A DNA stretch of 35,346 bases from Neisseriaceae bacterium TC5R-5 (GCA_020830965.2 JACCFC020000029.1:689-36034), one strand, 5' to 3'; counted from the stretch's first letter, positions 27,070 through 35,346 are shown. Notes: a model not told the origin generated them from the letters alone. Numbers and translations are program-made.

Positions 27070-27255
27070 ATGAAGATCTCTCAATTAAAACCAGGTCATA
27101 AAATCTTTGAGTATCTGGCAGGTGGGGCAACCATGTATTACGAAGTAGTCAGCATACGGCAGGTTGGCAAAATGTTTGAAGTAACATTTAAGTCCAGCTT
27201 GGGCCTTGCTAGTGCCCTCTATCCAGGTAACGGCTTCATTCAAGCTGCCGGCTAA
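27070..27255 (+). CDS. Small protein of unknown function
   Basis: 61 residues from ATG 27070, chosen for the strong AGAGGAA ribosome site; an upstream in-frame ATG at 27046 would place that site inside the gene. The sequence MKISQLKPGHKIFEYLAGG, then MYYEVVSIRQVGKMFEVTF, suggests a compact beta-barrel of the kind seen in small nucleic-acid-binding or KOW/SH3-like proteins, but that is only a resemblance. No signal peptide or membrane segment. It has its own perfect terminator, so it is probably expressed as a single-gene unit between metG and tRNA-fMet copy 2. Confidence 0.6.
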   Translation: MKISQLKPGHKIFEYLAGGATMYYEVVSIRQVGKMFEVTFKSSLGLASALYPGNGFIQAAG

Positions 27256-27276
27256 GCAAGCGCAAAGAGTCAAACA

Positions 27277-27318
27277 AAAAAACGCCGCTCACTAATGCTA
27301 AAGTGAGCGGCGTTTTTT
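27277..27318 (+). terminator. Perfect rho-independent terminator of the small gene
   Basis: A 17-bp perfect stem with core ACGCCGCTCACT/AGTGAGCGGCGT, an eight-base loop, and A- and T-runs on both sides; usable in both directions. Confidence 0.9.
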
Positions 27319-27347
27319 ATCGAGTGCAATTATATTAGGATAATTGC

Positions 27348-27376
27348 TTGACTGCAGTCCATTCACCTTGTATAGT
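27348..27376 (+). promoter_or_regulatory. Promoter of tRNA-fMet copy 2
   Basis: TTGACT (27348-27353) and TATAGT (27371-27376) are spaced by 17 bases; transcription would start near 27383, about 29 bases before the mature tRNA. Confidence 0.75.
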
Positions 27377-27411
27377 TCGACTCCTCAGCAGCACAGCAAG
27401 AAAATTCATGG

Positions 27412-27488
<77 letters not shown>

Positions 27489-27504
27489 AAAAATTTAAAT
27501 GCGC

Positions 27505-27533
27505 AAGCCAACTTTCTACAAGTTGGCTTTTTG
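27505..27533 (+). terminator. Terminator of tRNA-fMet copy 2
   Basis: AAGCCAACTT and AAGTTGGCTT form a 10-bp stem around TCTAC and run into a T-stretch. The stem core is the same as after copy 1, so the duplication of the tRNA unit covered its terminator. Confidence 0.85.
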
Positions 27534-27624
27534 CTGTTCTATACCCCATCTGCAGTTCACGAAGAATCAACTTTCAGTGTAGACGGCGTGTTTGTTCATA
27601 GAGATTTCATACTCTTCCCTGATA

Positions 27625-27891
27625 TTAAAGATTAAGCACTATGAGGCCGGGGCGTACTATGTCATTAGTGCGTAGCCGCGCGTCTGTTTCAATGCGTTGA
27701 AGAATTGATCGAAATTCGGTGGTGATAAGATGAAACCGACACGGTTGGTTTTGGCTGGCTCTATTGTTGGCATAAAATTCAGCCAAGAACAGAGGGTTGC
27801 TAGGGGTTGGTGTGTCAATGATTGCTAGGACAGGCCAGTCTTGATGGAGTAAGGTTTGTAAGCCAGTTATGGCGTTTGCGTTTAAAATAAT
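27625..27891 (-). pseudogene. Start-less coding remnant on the - strand
   Basis: An open frame of 88 codons runs from just after an in-frame stop (27892-27894) to TAA at 27625-27627. Its translation is convincingly protein-like: LLHQDWPVLAIIDTPTP, LAEFYANNRASQNQPCRF and RSILQRIETDARLRTND. There is no ATG, GTG or TTG with a ribosome site at its beginning, so it looks like the truncated C-terminal part of a gene. I do not recognise it. It occupies the place between tRNA-fMet copy 2 and the sensor kinase, exactly where a response regulator gene would be expected. The DNA 27534-27624 shows nothing else. Confidence 0.5.
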
Positions 27892-27903
27892 TTATTCGAA
27901 TCA

Positions 27904-29367
27904 ATGACCGAATTTTTTAAAGAAATAAAGCATCAGCCCAAAGTATGGCCTGCTAGCCTGCGACTGCGCTTATTACTTAGCCTGCTATTACCTTTGGCGG
28001 CGATGCTGATGCTGGATGCCTGGTTCACTTATAGCCGGGCGTTGCATGCGGCTAACACAGCATTTGATCGTATGTTGTCTACCTCGGCACGGGCGATTGC
28101 AGATGGTGTGACAGTAAATAATGGTCAGGTCAGTGTGGATATCCCGTATTTTGCCCTACAAATGTTTGAGAGTAATGCTGCGGGGAAAGTGTTTTATCGT
28201 GTGAGTAGCAGTAGCGGTAAGACGCTGACGGGGTATGCTGACCTACCATTGCCTGCAACTTGGTCAAACAGGCAGCGATTGCCATCTTATGGTGATATTA
28301 ACTATCAGGATAATACCCTGAGGCAAATCGTGATACGCCAGTCGGTACGTGATTTGTTAACTTTGCGGGATCAGGATATTTGGGTGCAGGTGGCGGAAAC
28401 ACCGGAGCTGCGCCAAGAACTGGCGCGTAGTCTATTGTGGGGCTCACTGCTACAAGAAAGTCTATTGGTATTGATGGTATTGGCGATCGTGTTGTTTGCT
28501 ATCAGTCGCGGTTTGCGGCCATTGCGGCATTTGTCCAGAGAGCTGGCGCGGCGTAAGGAAAATGAATTTGAACAGCTGAGTGTGGCGCATCTGCCTAGCG
28601 AACTGATGCCGCTGGTGCAGGCGCTGAACCTGCATAGTGAGCGTGTGCAGCGTTTGGTCGCGGCACGGCGCCGTTTTATTGATGATGCTGCCCATCAATT
28701 GAAAACGCCGCTGGCGGTGATGCAGACCCAGGCCGAGCTGGGATTACGCGAATCATCGTTGCCTGCTGTGCAGCAGCAACTGCGTAAATTATTGGATACG
28801 TTGAAAAGCAGCAGTCATGGTGTGCAGCAATTGCTGCAAATGTCGCGGCTGGAGCCGGATAACGGTCAGGCGATTATGCTTGCGCGTTTGAATCTGGATT
28901 TGCTGGTGCAGAATAGTGCGCTGGATTGGGCGACACTGGCTCATCAGCAAGGCGGCGAGTTGGGTTATGAGGGTGTTGCCGATTTGTGGGTAGATGGGCA
29001 CGCCGGTTTATTGCAGGAGTTATTGAATAATTTACTCGATAATGCCTTGCGTTACCGGCGGCCAGATGGCCGTGTCAGTATCAATATCACGACAGGCCGT
29101 TATCCGCTGCCTTGGCTGCAAGTCAGTGATAATGGTCCCGGTATTGCTGCCAGCGAACGTGACCAGGTCTTGAAGCGTTTTTATCGCTTGGGCAACAGCA
29201 CTGTGCCGGGCAGTGGTTTGGGGCTGGCCATTGTTAAAGAGATTGCCTTGCGCCATGGTGCTAGCCTGCAGTTGTCCGATAACCCGCAGGGCGGGCTATC
29301 AGTACGGCTGAATTTTCCTCTACCAGTGGAGGGCTCGCTCAGGCCATCTGCTTGCGGTACTGAATGA
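27904..29367 (+). CDS. Sensor histidine kinase (TctE/QseC-like)
   Basis: 487 residues. Two membrane segments (about 20-42 and 178-200) enclose a periplasmic 2CSK_N-type sensor domain, where AFDRMLSTSARAIADGV is characteristic of TctE-like kinases. HAMP-like linker, then HisKA with FIDDAAHQLKTPLAVMQTQ and H264, then HATPase_c with N-box NLLDNALRY, G1 DNGPGIA and G2 GSGLGLAIV. It would autophosphorylate on H264 in response to a periplasmic signal, possibly a carboxylic acid. The gene normally follows its response regulator, but none is in the window; a gene remnant on the other strand precedes it. Its 3' end overlaps the convergent GNAT gene by 29 bases. Confidence 0.92.
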   Translation: MTEFFKEIKHQPKVWPASLRLRLLLSLLLPLAAMLMLDAWFTYSRALHAANTAFDRMLSTSARAIADGVTVNNGQVSVDIPYFALQMFESNAAGKVFYRVSSSSGKTLTGYADLPLPATWSNRQRLPSYGDINYQDNTLRQIVIRQSVRDLLTLRDQDIWVQVAETPELRQELARSLLWGSLLQESLLVLMVLAIVLFAISRGLRPLRHLSRELARRKENEFEQLSVAHLPSELMPLVQALNLHSERVQRLVAARRRFIDDAAHQLKTPLAVMQTQAELGLRESSLPAVQQQLRKLLDTLKSSSHGVQQLLQMSRLEPDNGQAIMLARLNLDLLVQNSALDWATLAHQQGGELGYEGVADLWVDGHAGLLQELLNNLLDNALRYRRPDGRVSINITTGRYPLPWLQVSDNGPGIAASERDQVLKRFYRLGNSTVPGSGLGLAIVKEIALRHGASLQLSDNPQGGLSVRLNFPLPVEGSLRPSACGTE

Positions 29368-29779
29368 AGCCGCTTTTATCGGCAAGCTGATCATACAACT
29401 GCATGGCTTGCTGATTGCTTTCATGTGTGAGCCAGTAAACGCGTGAGGCGCCCGCTTGCTCGGCATGGGCATAAACATGTTCAATCAATGCCCGTCCTAC
29501 GCCTTGGCCACGTTGCCCGGGCCGGGTGAACAGATCCTGCAAATACACATAGTCACCGGTAGTCCAACAACTGCGATGAAAAATATAGTGCACCATGCCT
29601 ACCAACTCGCCGTGAAGTTCCGCCACGGCGCAATGCATGGGCTGTTGCGGGTCAAGAAAACGCTGCCAGGTCTGTTCGCTGATTTCCTGCGGAATATCGG
29701 TTTGATAAAAGGTTTGATAGCCTTGCCATAGTGTTAACCATTGTGCGAAGTCAATGGCTTGGATAAGACGAATCTGCAT
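29339..29779 (-). CDS. GNAT family N-acetyltransferase
   Basis: 146 residues from the ATG at 29779 (AAAGGAAA just upstream); a longer opening of the frame is not supported. The acetyl-CoA loop is seen in LFTRPGQRGQGVGRALIEHV near 89-108 (Q/R-x-x-G-x-G/A type). YIFHRSCWTTGDYVYLQDL precedes it as the beta4 region, and WLTHESNQQAMQLYDQLADK with GFIQYRKQM closes the fold. It transfers an acetyl group to an amine of an unknown substrate. Its stop lies 29 bases inside the convergent sensor kinase gene. An inverted-repeat element lies 49 bases upstream. Confidence 0.9.
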   Translation of the reverse strand: MQIRLIQAIDFAQWLTLWQGYQTFYQTDIPQEISEQTWQRFLDPQQPMHCAVAELHGELVGMVHYIFHRSCWTTGDYVYLQDLFTRPGQRGQGVGRALIEHVYAHAEQAGASRVYWLTHESNQQAMQLYDQLADKSGFIQYRKQMA

Positions 29780-29827
29780 ACAGGTTTCCTTTATTGAAAC
29801 TGAGGGGTGACCAGAGCAAGCCACTAA

Positions 29828-29939
29828 GAGCCGCTAACAACACCTCGAAGCGTTCCTGAGCCGAGGCACACCGCCGCAGACAGTAGCAGTAGTAAGGCAA
29901 GGAGGCGCAACGCAGGATCCGGGGGGGTGTTAGCGGCTC
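29828..29939 (+). repeat. 112-bp inverted-repeat element (MITE-like), full-length copy
   Basis: Same length and orientation as the copy at 3550-3661. Starts GAGCCGCTAACAACACC and ends GTGTTAGCGGCTC; the terminal changes on the two sides compensate each other (AACACC with GGTGTT), so pairing is kept. Flanked by TAA at 29825-29827 and 29940-29942. It lies between the GNAT start and the multicopper oxidase stop, so it may also end oxidase transcription. Confidence 0.8.
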
Positions 29940-29953
29940 TAAGCAGGTAAGGC

Positions 29954-31483
29954 TTATTTAACCTGTAATTGCGCCATCATACCTTGTCCTTCATGTTCCA
30001 GAATATGGCAGTGGTACATCCAGACTCCTTTTTGGGTATGTACGGTTTTCAGGTGAACGGTTTCATAAGGTCGTAGATTGATGGTGTCACGTCGCGCTCG
30101 GTATGTTGCTGGGATGGTCTGTTTGTCGAGAACGGAGTCCAGCACTTCAAACTGCGTTCCATGCAGGTGAAAAGGGTGATCCATATGTGAGTTGTTAAAA
30201 ACCTCCCAGATCTCTACCTCGCCCAAATGGCTTTCTAGATCAATGCGATTCATGTCGAAGCTTTTGCCATTTACCAGAAACTGCATCTGATGTTTGCCGC
30301 CTTCCATGCTCATCGTTTCATTAAACTCGACTTTTTTGTGGGCCGTCGCCGGGCCTAGTTCCGGCAGCTTGCGTAAATGTTGTGGTGTAACAGGAAGCGG
30401 GCCTGCAACAAAGTGCAATTGGGCCAGCGTTCTATCTTTCTCTGGTTCCACTCCCCCCATTTTTTCGCGGTTATAGCTTAGTGCTTGAAGGCTGGTGTGG
30501 CGCATTTGCCCATCGCCTACCAAAATTTCGATACGTTGAGCTGGGGCCAGCACAATCTCCTGCATGGTAACCGGCTGTTCCAGCAGACCACCATCTGTGC
30601 CAACCAGAGAGAAAGCCATACCAGGGATATGCAGCTGTAAATAGCGTGCGCTACAGGCATTCCAGATACGCAGGCGTTGTTTGCCGACAATAGTTATTAC
30701 CGGCTCGCGTTGTCCGTTTACCAGTGCAAACTGGCCTTCGCGGCCATTCATCCAGTCTAGTGCGGTGTTATCTGGGATTTGTGCGCTTTCTGTGAGCCTG
30801 AGGTCAGAAATAGCCAGATGCTGTTCGGAGAAGGCCGTTAAGGGGTCGTCTTTGCTGCGCACAATAAACAGACCAGCCAGGCCGCGATAGACCTGCTCAG
30901 GGGTATCACCGTGCGGGTGAGGGTGATACCAGTAAGTGCCGGCAGACCCTTTAGGTAAGGTGAAGCGATAGAGTCGTTCCGCACCAGCAGCCACGGCGTG
31001 ATGCGGCCCTCCATCTTGATCTGCCGGTACTGGTAGGCCGTGCCAATGGATAGTCGTTGCCTGCGCTAGTTGATTAATCAAACGGATTTCTACGGTGTCA
31101 CCTTCAAATGCTTCAATCAAGGGGCCGGGCAGTTGTTGGTTATATGCCCATACTGTGGTTTGTTTGCCAGGTACTAATTCAATATCAACGGGCTGTGCGG
31201 TCAGAGTGGCTGAGAAATGGCCTATGGCATGACTGTTGTTTGCCAGTTGGGATAAGGGCTGTAGGGCGGAGCCTTTGGGCAGTGCCGATTCTGCCAAGAG
31301 GGGGGACTCTGCTACCACTTTCAGGCTTGAGCTGGGTGTGACCATCTGCGCCATATCATGGCTCATGTTGTGATCCATTGCCATGCCTGTGGCCATAGCA
31401 GTTTTGCTTTGGCTAAAGCCTGTTGGAAGCAGGTAAATTAACGGTAGTGCACTGATATTGTTAAGAAACTCTCGACGATCCAT
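29954..31483 (-). CDS. Multicopper oxidase, Tat-exported (CueO/CopA-like)
   Basis: 509 residues. The N-terminus MDRREFLNN carries a twin-arginine motif followed by a weak hydrophobic stretch, then a methionine/histidine-rich segment (about 30-47: MATGMAMDHNMSHDMAQM). Three cupredoxin domains hold the copper sites: HWHG 146-149, HPHPHG 187-192, HPFHLHGTQF in domain 3, and HCH 491-493 with H497 and M502. It would oxidise Cu(I) to Cu(II) in the periplasm. CAGGAAA lies 8 bases before the ATG. It follows the CueR-like gene on the same strand after 83 bases with no operator of its own that I can see. Confidence 0.93.
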   Translation of the reverse strand: MDRREFLNNISALPLIYLLPTGFSQSKTAMATGMAMDHNMSHDMAQMVTPSSSLKVVAESPLLAESALPKGSALQPLSQLANNSHAIGHFSATLTAQPVDIELVPGKQTTVWAYNQQLPGPLIEAFEGDTVEIRLINQLAQATTIHWHGLPVPADQDGGPHHAVAAGAERLYRFTLPKGSAGTYWYHPHPHGDTPEQVYRGLAGLFIVRSKDDPLTAFSEQHLAISDLRLTESAQIPDNTALDWMNGREGQFALVNGQREPVITIVGKQRLRIWNACSARYLQLHIPGMAFSLVGTDGGLLEQPVTMQEIVLAPAQRIEILVGDGQMRHTSLQALSYNREKMGGVEPEKDRTLAQLHFVAGPLPVTPQHLRKLPELGPATAHKKVEFNETMSMEGGKHQMQFLVNGKSFDMNRIDLESHLGEVEIWEVFNNSHMDHPFHLHGTQFEVLDSVLDKQTIPATYRARRDTINLRPYETVHLKTVHTQKGVWMYHCHILEHEGQGMMAQLQVK

Positions 31484-31566
31484 AGGTTTTTCCTGGTAGG
31501 TGCTTACAAAGTGATCAAGCCAGCCACTGGCTGAGTTTGTGCGGACTGGCGGCGTTGCCTGGTCTC

Positions 31567-32007
31567 TCAGTGCCGATCGGATAGCTTATCGAGAATTGCA
31601 CAATCGGGTTGTTGATTGCCGTGACAATCCTGTGCCAGTTGTTGCAGGGTGTCGCGCATGACCTGCATCTCAGCAATCATTTGTTCTAACTTATCCACTT
31701 GTGCCAAGACCAGTTGTTTGACCTCGGCACTGGCGCGTTGCGGGTTAGCCCATAAGTTCAGCAAGGCGGCAATCTGTTCCATAGAAAATCCGAGTGCGCG
31801 TGTCTGTTTTAGTAAGCACAGCATCTGGATGCTCTGATTGCTGTACAGGCGGTAATTTGCTCGACTGCGCGTGGCTGGGGGAATTAAGCCTATCGATTCG
31901 TAGTAGCGAATCATTTTCGCGCTGACGCCACTGATTTTGGCGGCATGGCTAATCTCATGAAGACCCGGCTCGCTGTTACCGGGTGAGGCTTTGCTTAGTA
32001 ATGTCAT
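31567..32007 (-). CDS. cueR: CueR-like MerR family copper-responsive regulator
   Basis: 146 residues. Winged-helix N-terminus with ISHAAKISGVSAKMIRYYESIGLIPPATRS and YRLYSNQSI, then the dimerisation helix, then the metal loop DCHGNQQPDCAIL with C128 and C136 spaced seven apart, as in E. coli CueR (C112/C120). That spacing marks a Cu(I)/Ag(I)/Au(I) sensor. It has about 14 extra N-terminal residues compared with E. coli CueR. AAGGAA precedes the ATG. The CueR box in the window lies before copA, not before this gene, so the regulator probably acts on copA from a distance. The upstream 230 bases are very AT-rich. Confidence 0.92.
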   Translation of the reverse strand: MTLLSKASPGNSEPGLHEISHAAKISGVSAKMIRYYESIGLIPPATRSRANYRLYSNQSIQMLCLLKQTRALGFSMEQIAALLNLWANPQRASAEVKQLVLAQVDKLEQMIAEMQVMRDTLQQLAQDCHGNQQPDCAILDKLSDRH

Positions 32008-32234
32008 TACTATTCCTTTTTATTCATATTGTTTTGTCATTATTTTTATATATAAAATTGCCGTTAATATTTTTTAAAAAATATGTTTATTTTCAAGAGA
32101 GTGAAAATGAATAAACAATTCATTTAAATTAAAATGCATAAAGAAATTTCTTAAATTATAAAATAAGATTAGGAATTTTCCTGTATAGTTTCGATTCATT
32201 AGATCAATCAATACTTAATTAATTATTAATCATT

Positions 32235-32630
32235 ATGAATATAAAAAATCAAAAGCAGTCTCTCTTTGTTCGTTTCCTGTTTGCATTTAGTTTGTTTTCC
32301 TTGTCTTCTGTTCTGTGGGCTGCTGGTGGTTCCGTCAGTTTTCACGGGAGAGTGGTGACCGGGCCATGTTATCTTTCTACTCAACTTGATCAAGATGCCC
32401 GCCAAATCAATATCAAGGTGAATGAGTGCCATAGTCCGGTCAAGGTTCAGGCTGCTACGGCTACCACTGCAACGCTACTACCCGTTGCTCGTCATAATGA
32501 GGCCGGTGAAATGATAGGTAAGGCCAAACTGGCTGGCTATAAATTGAATGCTAAAAGCGTAGACCAGACTTTTCATATTGACATCCCTAAACAAAGACGT
32601 GGCGGTCAAATCATTGTTAGCTATTATTAA
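32235..32630 (+). CDS. Pilin-like secreted protein (short chaperone-usher type)
   Basis: 131 residues. Signal peptide with [20 protein letters not shown]; the mature start [17 protein letters not shown] resembles the first strand of type 1 fimbrial subunits (G-x-[IV]-x-F-x-G-x-[IV]...C), the second cysteine comes in NECHSP, and the C-terminal GGQIIVSYY matches the usual closing strand. It is shorter than true pilins (about 160-180), and its central part is reduced. Divergent from cueR and convergent with copA, whose 3' end it overlaps by 14 bases. No chaperone or usher nearby. AT-rich upstream DNA (32008-32234) must hold its promoter. Confidence 0.55.
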   Translation: MNIKNQKQSLFVRFLFAFSLFSLSSVLWAAGGSVSFHGRVVTGPCYLSTQLDQDARQINIKVNECHSPVKVQAATATTATLLPVARHNEAGEMIGKAKLAGYKLNAKSVDQTFHIDIPKQRRGGQIIVSYY

Positions 32631-35070
32631 TGCCTGTCTGAGCAGGTTGATCGCTTTTAGCGCGCCAGCGGCGCAATAACAAAGCATTGGTGACGACGCT
32701 AACACTACTGAAAGCCATCGCCGCACCAGCCAGCATCGGATTCAGATAGCCTAGTGCTGCGAGTGGTATTCCCACCAAGTTGTAGAAAAAAGCCCAGAAT
32801 AGATTCTGCTGGATTTTGCGATAACTGCGTCGAGAAATGTCGATCGCATCAGCAACCAATGTCGGCCGACCACGCATCAATGTAATGCCAGCGGCTTGCA
32901 TGGCTACATCAGTACCACTGCCCATTGCCATTCCCACATCTGCTGCTGCTAGTGCCGGTGCATCATTCACACCATCTCCCACCATGGCTACGCGCCCATA
33001 GCGTTGGCGCAGTTTTTCTATTTCACTTGCCTTATCTTGTGGCAGTACCTCAGCACGTATTTCGTCGATATTTAAAGCCTTGCCAACGCGCTGTACGCTA
33101 CCGCTATTATCGCCACTAAGCAGCACAGTATGGAGTCCTAAAGCTTGTAAGCGTGCAATGGCGCTGGCAGCGTCGGCTTTTAGCTGATCGGCAAAGGCAA
33201 GCATGGCGAGTACTTGTACGTCATTTGTGACATCTAGTAAGCAGGACACGCTATAACCTTGTGCTTCCCATTCGGTGCGGCGTAGTTGTAGTGGTGTCAA
33301 ATCGGCTCCTAGGGCCTGTGCCCAGCTTAGGCTACCTAGACGTAACTGACGTTCTGCCACTGTGGCTGATATACCGCAGCCGGCGGTTACCTCAATATGA
33401 TCAGCACGTTGATAGTGAAGCCCCTGTTGTGTTGCTGCAAGTAATACCGCCTTGGCTAATGGGTGCTCACTACCGGCTTGTAATGCTGCGGCCTGAGCCA
33501 GGCACTGCTGTTCGTTTAGATCGCCCAACGCTTCCAGTGCGATTAGACGTGGTTTACCTTCGGTTAAGGTACCGGTTTTATCAAAGGCTACTACGCGTAC
33601 TGAATGTGCAATTTCCAGTGCTTCGGCATCCTTGATCAAGATGCCATACCGCGCAGCGGTACCGGTGCCGACCATAATCGCAGTAGGGGTTGCCAAGCCC
33701 AAGGCACAAGGGCAGGCAATGACTAGTACCGCTACCGCATTGAGCAAGCCTCCTTCCCAATTACCAACGAATAGTCCCCAAGCTAGCAGCGTCAGCAGCG
33801 CTAGCAAGATAATCACCGGCACAAATATACTGCTGACTTTATCCACTAGGCGCTGAATGGGCGCTTTTTTGGCTTGGGCCGATTCCACTAGGCGAATGAT
33901 TTGTGCTAGTACCGTTTCCGCGCCGATAGCGGTAGTTTCCACTAGCAATAGACCCTCGCCATTCATTGCGCCGCCGCTGAGCTGATCCCCAGGCTGCTTG
34001 AGTACTGGTAGACTCTCGCCGCTAATCAGCGATTCATCCACCTGCGAGCGACCTTCACGCACTCGGCCATCTACCGGGATGCGTTCCCCCGGTTTGATCA
34101 CCACCAGATCACCTAGTCGTACTGCGCTGATGGGTAGTTCTATTTCTCGTCCCTCACGTTGCACCCGTGCTCGTTCCGGCCGCAAAGCGGCTAACAGGCG
34201 AATCGCTGCCGAAGTTTGGCGCTTGGCGCGCTGCTCCAACCATTTGCCTAACAGGACCAGCGTGATAATCACACTGGCGGCTTCAAAATAGAGGTGTGTG
34301 GTGTCACCACCGGAATTTAATAAGTGAAATACCGATAACCCGTACGCGGCACTGGTACCGAGTACCACTAGCAAGTCCATATTGCCGACACCGGCACGCA
34401 GTGCCCGCCAGCCGCTGCGATAGAAGTGCGCCCCTAGCCAGAACTGCACTGGCGTGCTGAGCAGCCATTGCCACCAGCCAGGCAGCATCCAGTGTTGACC
34501 AGCCATCTCGGCGAACATCGGCAGGACGAGTGGTAGCGATAGCAGGGCCGCCACCAGTATCGGCCACCAGGGTGCGCTGGTTGCTTGCTTGGCAGTGGAA
34601 GATTGCTCATCGATCAGTCGAGCCGGGTAACCAGCCTGCCCGAGCGCGGCAATCAGCGTACTGCTGTGCAGATCGCTACCCGTTAGTACTGCTTGTTCAG
34701 TCGCCAGATTGACGCTGGCAGTCTCTACGCCCGTTTGTGCTAATAAGACTTTTTCTACCCGTCCCACACAAGAACCACAAGTCATGCCGCTAATGGCTAG
34801 CATGATGGTTTGTGCTGCCGTGGTGTCGCTGATTAGTGGTTGGGCCTGATACCCTGCTTTGTTCACTGCCTGATACAAAGTCGTTGCCAGGACACTGGCG
34901 CTGGCGGACACGCGCGCGGTTTCGCTGGCCAGATTAACGGCAACAGTTTGTACGCCGGGAATGGCCTGTAATACTTTTTCCACACGGCTGACACAAGAGC
35001 CACAGCTCATGCCGGTAATGGCAAATTGGTATTCAACGAGCTCATTGTTGTTGCTGGCTGAGGAAGACAT
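32617..35070 (-). CDS. copA: Copper-exporting P1B-type ATPase CopA
   Basis: 817 residues from the ATG at 35070, which has AAGGGA upstream. A longer frame opening at 35109 is rejected because that ATG forms part of the promoter -10 box. Two heavy-metal-associated domains: GMSCGSC (C23, C26) and GMTCGSC (C98, C101). Then eight membrane segments with the copper-transport CPC at 453-455, phosphorylation site DKTGT at D497, and the hinge [10 protein letters not shown]. The end has the GxxxxSSxSVVxNALxLRRW pattern common to CopA. It pumps Cu(I) out of the cytoplasm. Controlled by a CueR box; it shares 14 bases at its end with the convergent pilin-like gene. Confidence 0.96.
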   Translation of the reverse strand: MSSSASNNNELVEYQFAITGMSCGSCVSRVEKVLQAIPGVQTVAVNLASETARVSASASVLATTLYQAVNKAGYQAQPLISDTTAAQTIMLAISGMTCGSCVGRVEKVLLAQTGVETASVNLATEQAVLTGSDLHSSTLIAALGQAGYPARLIDEQSSTAKQATSAPWWPILVAALLSLPLVLPMFAEMAGQHWMLPGWWQWLLSTPVQFWLGAHFYRSGWRALRAGVGNMDLLVVLGTSAAYGLSVFHLLNSGGDTTHLYFEAASVIITLVLLGKWLEQRAKRQTSAAIRLLAALRPERARVQREGREIELPISAVRLGDLVVIKPGERIPVDGRVREGRSQVDESLISGESLPVLKQPGDQLSGGAMNGEGLLLVETTAIGAETVLAQIIRLVESAQAKKAPIQRLVDKVSSIFVPVIILLALLTLLAWGLFVGNWEGGLLNAVAVLVIACPCALGLATPTAIMVGTGTAARYGILIKDAEALEIAHSVRVVAFDKTGTLTEGKPRLIALEALGDLNEQQCLAQAAALQAGSEHPLAKAVLLAATQQGLHYQRADHIEVTAGCGISATVAERQLRLGSLSWAQALGADLTPLQLRRTEWEAQGYSVSCLLDVTNDVQVLAMLAFADQLKADAASAIARLQALGLHTVLLSGDNSGSVQRVGKALNIDEIRAEVLPQDKASEIEKLRQRYGRVAMVGDGVNDAPALAAADVGMAMGSGTDVAMQAAGITLMRGRPTLVADAIDISRRSYRKIQQNLFWAFFYNLVGIPLAALGYLNPMLAGAAMAFSSVSVVTNALLLRRWRAKSDQPAQTGINNS

Positions 35071-35104
35071 GTTATTCCCTTGTCTGATACTTGAGTGATG
35101 AGAC

Positions 35105-35135
35105 ATCATGAACCTTCCCTTACTAGGAAGGTCAA
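35105..35135 (-). promoter_or_regulatory. CueR-type copA promoter with palindromic operator
   Basis: On the - strand the -35 TTGACC (35130-35135) and -10 CATGAT (35105-35110) are 19 bases apart, the overlong spacing of MerR-family promoters. Between them lies the palindrome ACCTTCC-N7-GGAAGGT (35112-35132), nearly the same as the E. coli copA operator. The start of transcription should be near 35098, 28 bases before the copA ATG. Confidence 0.9.
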
Positions 35136-35197
35136 GCAGAAATAGGATTTTTTTGCGGATCTATCGCACTCGGTGAATTATCGGAGACACGTGCTTA

Positions 35198-35346
35198 GGG
35201 CTTTGTTGCACAAATCCGGCACACCGCGGCTTGGTAAGATAGCGGCATGACCAAGCCCGCCCCAAAACGCTACCGAACGACCAACTGGAACGCCTACAAC
35301 CAAGCCCTGATCCTGCGCGGCTCTCTGTCAGTCTGGCTGGACACGA
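35198..35346 (+). mobile_element. 5' end of an IS5-family (IS903-like) insertion sequence, running off the window
   Basis: The IS tip begins GGGCTTTGTTGCACAAATCC near 35198. About 50 bases later the transposase gene starts. The same sequence in reverse lies at 1-80. The 3' end of the element is outside the window, so target duplication cannot be seen. Confidence 0.8.
35247..35346 (+). CDS. IS5-family transposase, N-terminal fragment (cut by window edge)
   Basis: Thirty-three codons are visible, beginning MTKPAPKRYRTTNWNAYNQA and continuing ILRGSLSVWLDT. This opening (K-x-Y-x-x-x-N-W-x-x-Y-N-x-A-L-x-x-R-G-S-L-x-x-W) is characteristic of the IS903 branch of IS5-family DDE transposases. The catalytic part lies beyond the window. 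Confidence 0.85.
   Translation, partial: MTKPAPKRYRTTNWNAYNQALILRGSLSVWLDT

Overview
This window looks like a chromosomal stretch of a Gram-negative betaproteobacterium, most likely of the order Neisseriales. That placement rests on the overall look of the proteins (Fpr, SodC, MetG, MdfA, Lnt), the gene order miaB-phoH-ybeY-corC-lnt, moderate GC content and exported proteins with signal peptides or a lipobox. I could not run a search, so genus and even order are inference. Both edges run into the 5' end of the same IS5-family (IS903-like) insertion sequence, pointing outwards, so the window may be a contig broken at repeats.

Layout. 1-3142: IS end, a possible gene scrap, a small inverted-repeat element, a DUF2147 protein overlapping recG. 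3143-5550: AT-rich accessory DNA with a small secreted protein, a 112-bp inverted-repeat element and a lone fimbrial-adhesin-like gene. 5551-14793: a dense block, all on the + strand: a secreted protein, miaB, phoH, ybeY, corC, lnt, an unusual HsdM-like protein with an HsdS-like tail, and glycerate kinase. 15093-20454: dedA, an FKBP prolyl isomerase (- strand), a frameshifted gene scrap, an outer-membrane efflux lipoprotein, a GMC oxidoreductase and an Frm2-like nitroreductase.

20455-27903: two sequence-identical initiator tRNA-fMet genes in opposite orientation bracket fpr, sodC, mdfA, metG and a small conserved-looking ORF. This segment also has a long gap with a candidate small RNA and several very short ORFs. 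Just after the second tRNA lies a start-less coding remnant on the - strand.

27904-35346: a TctE-like sensor kinase without a visible response regulator, a GNAT acetyltransferase, another 112-bp inverted-repeat element, then a copper-resistance cluster: Tat-exported multicopper oxidase, CueR-like regulator, a pilin-like secreted protein, and CopA with a textbook CueR promoter.

How the genes fit together: lnt finishes lipoprotein maturation; phoH, ybeY and miaB serve RNA quality and tRNA modification; metG and the two fMet tRNAs all act in translation initiation; CueR senses cytoplasmic Cu(I), CopA exports it and the oxidase detoxifies it in the periplasm. The parts least explained are the HsdM/HsdS-like protein with a broken NPPF motif, the TAA-flanked inverted-repeat family, and the 21.0-21.6 kb gap.
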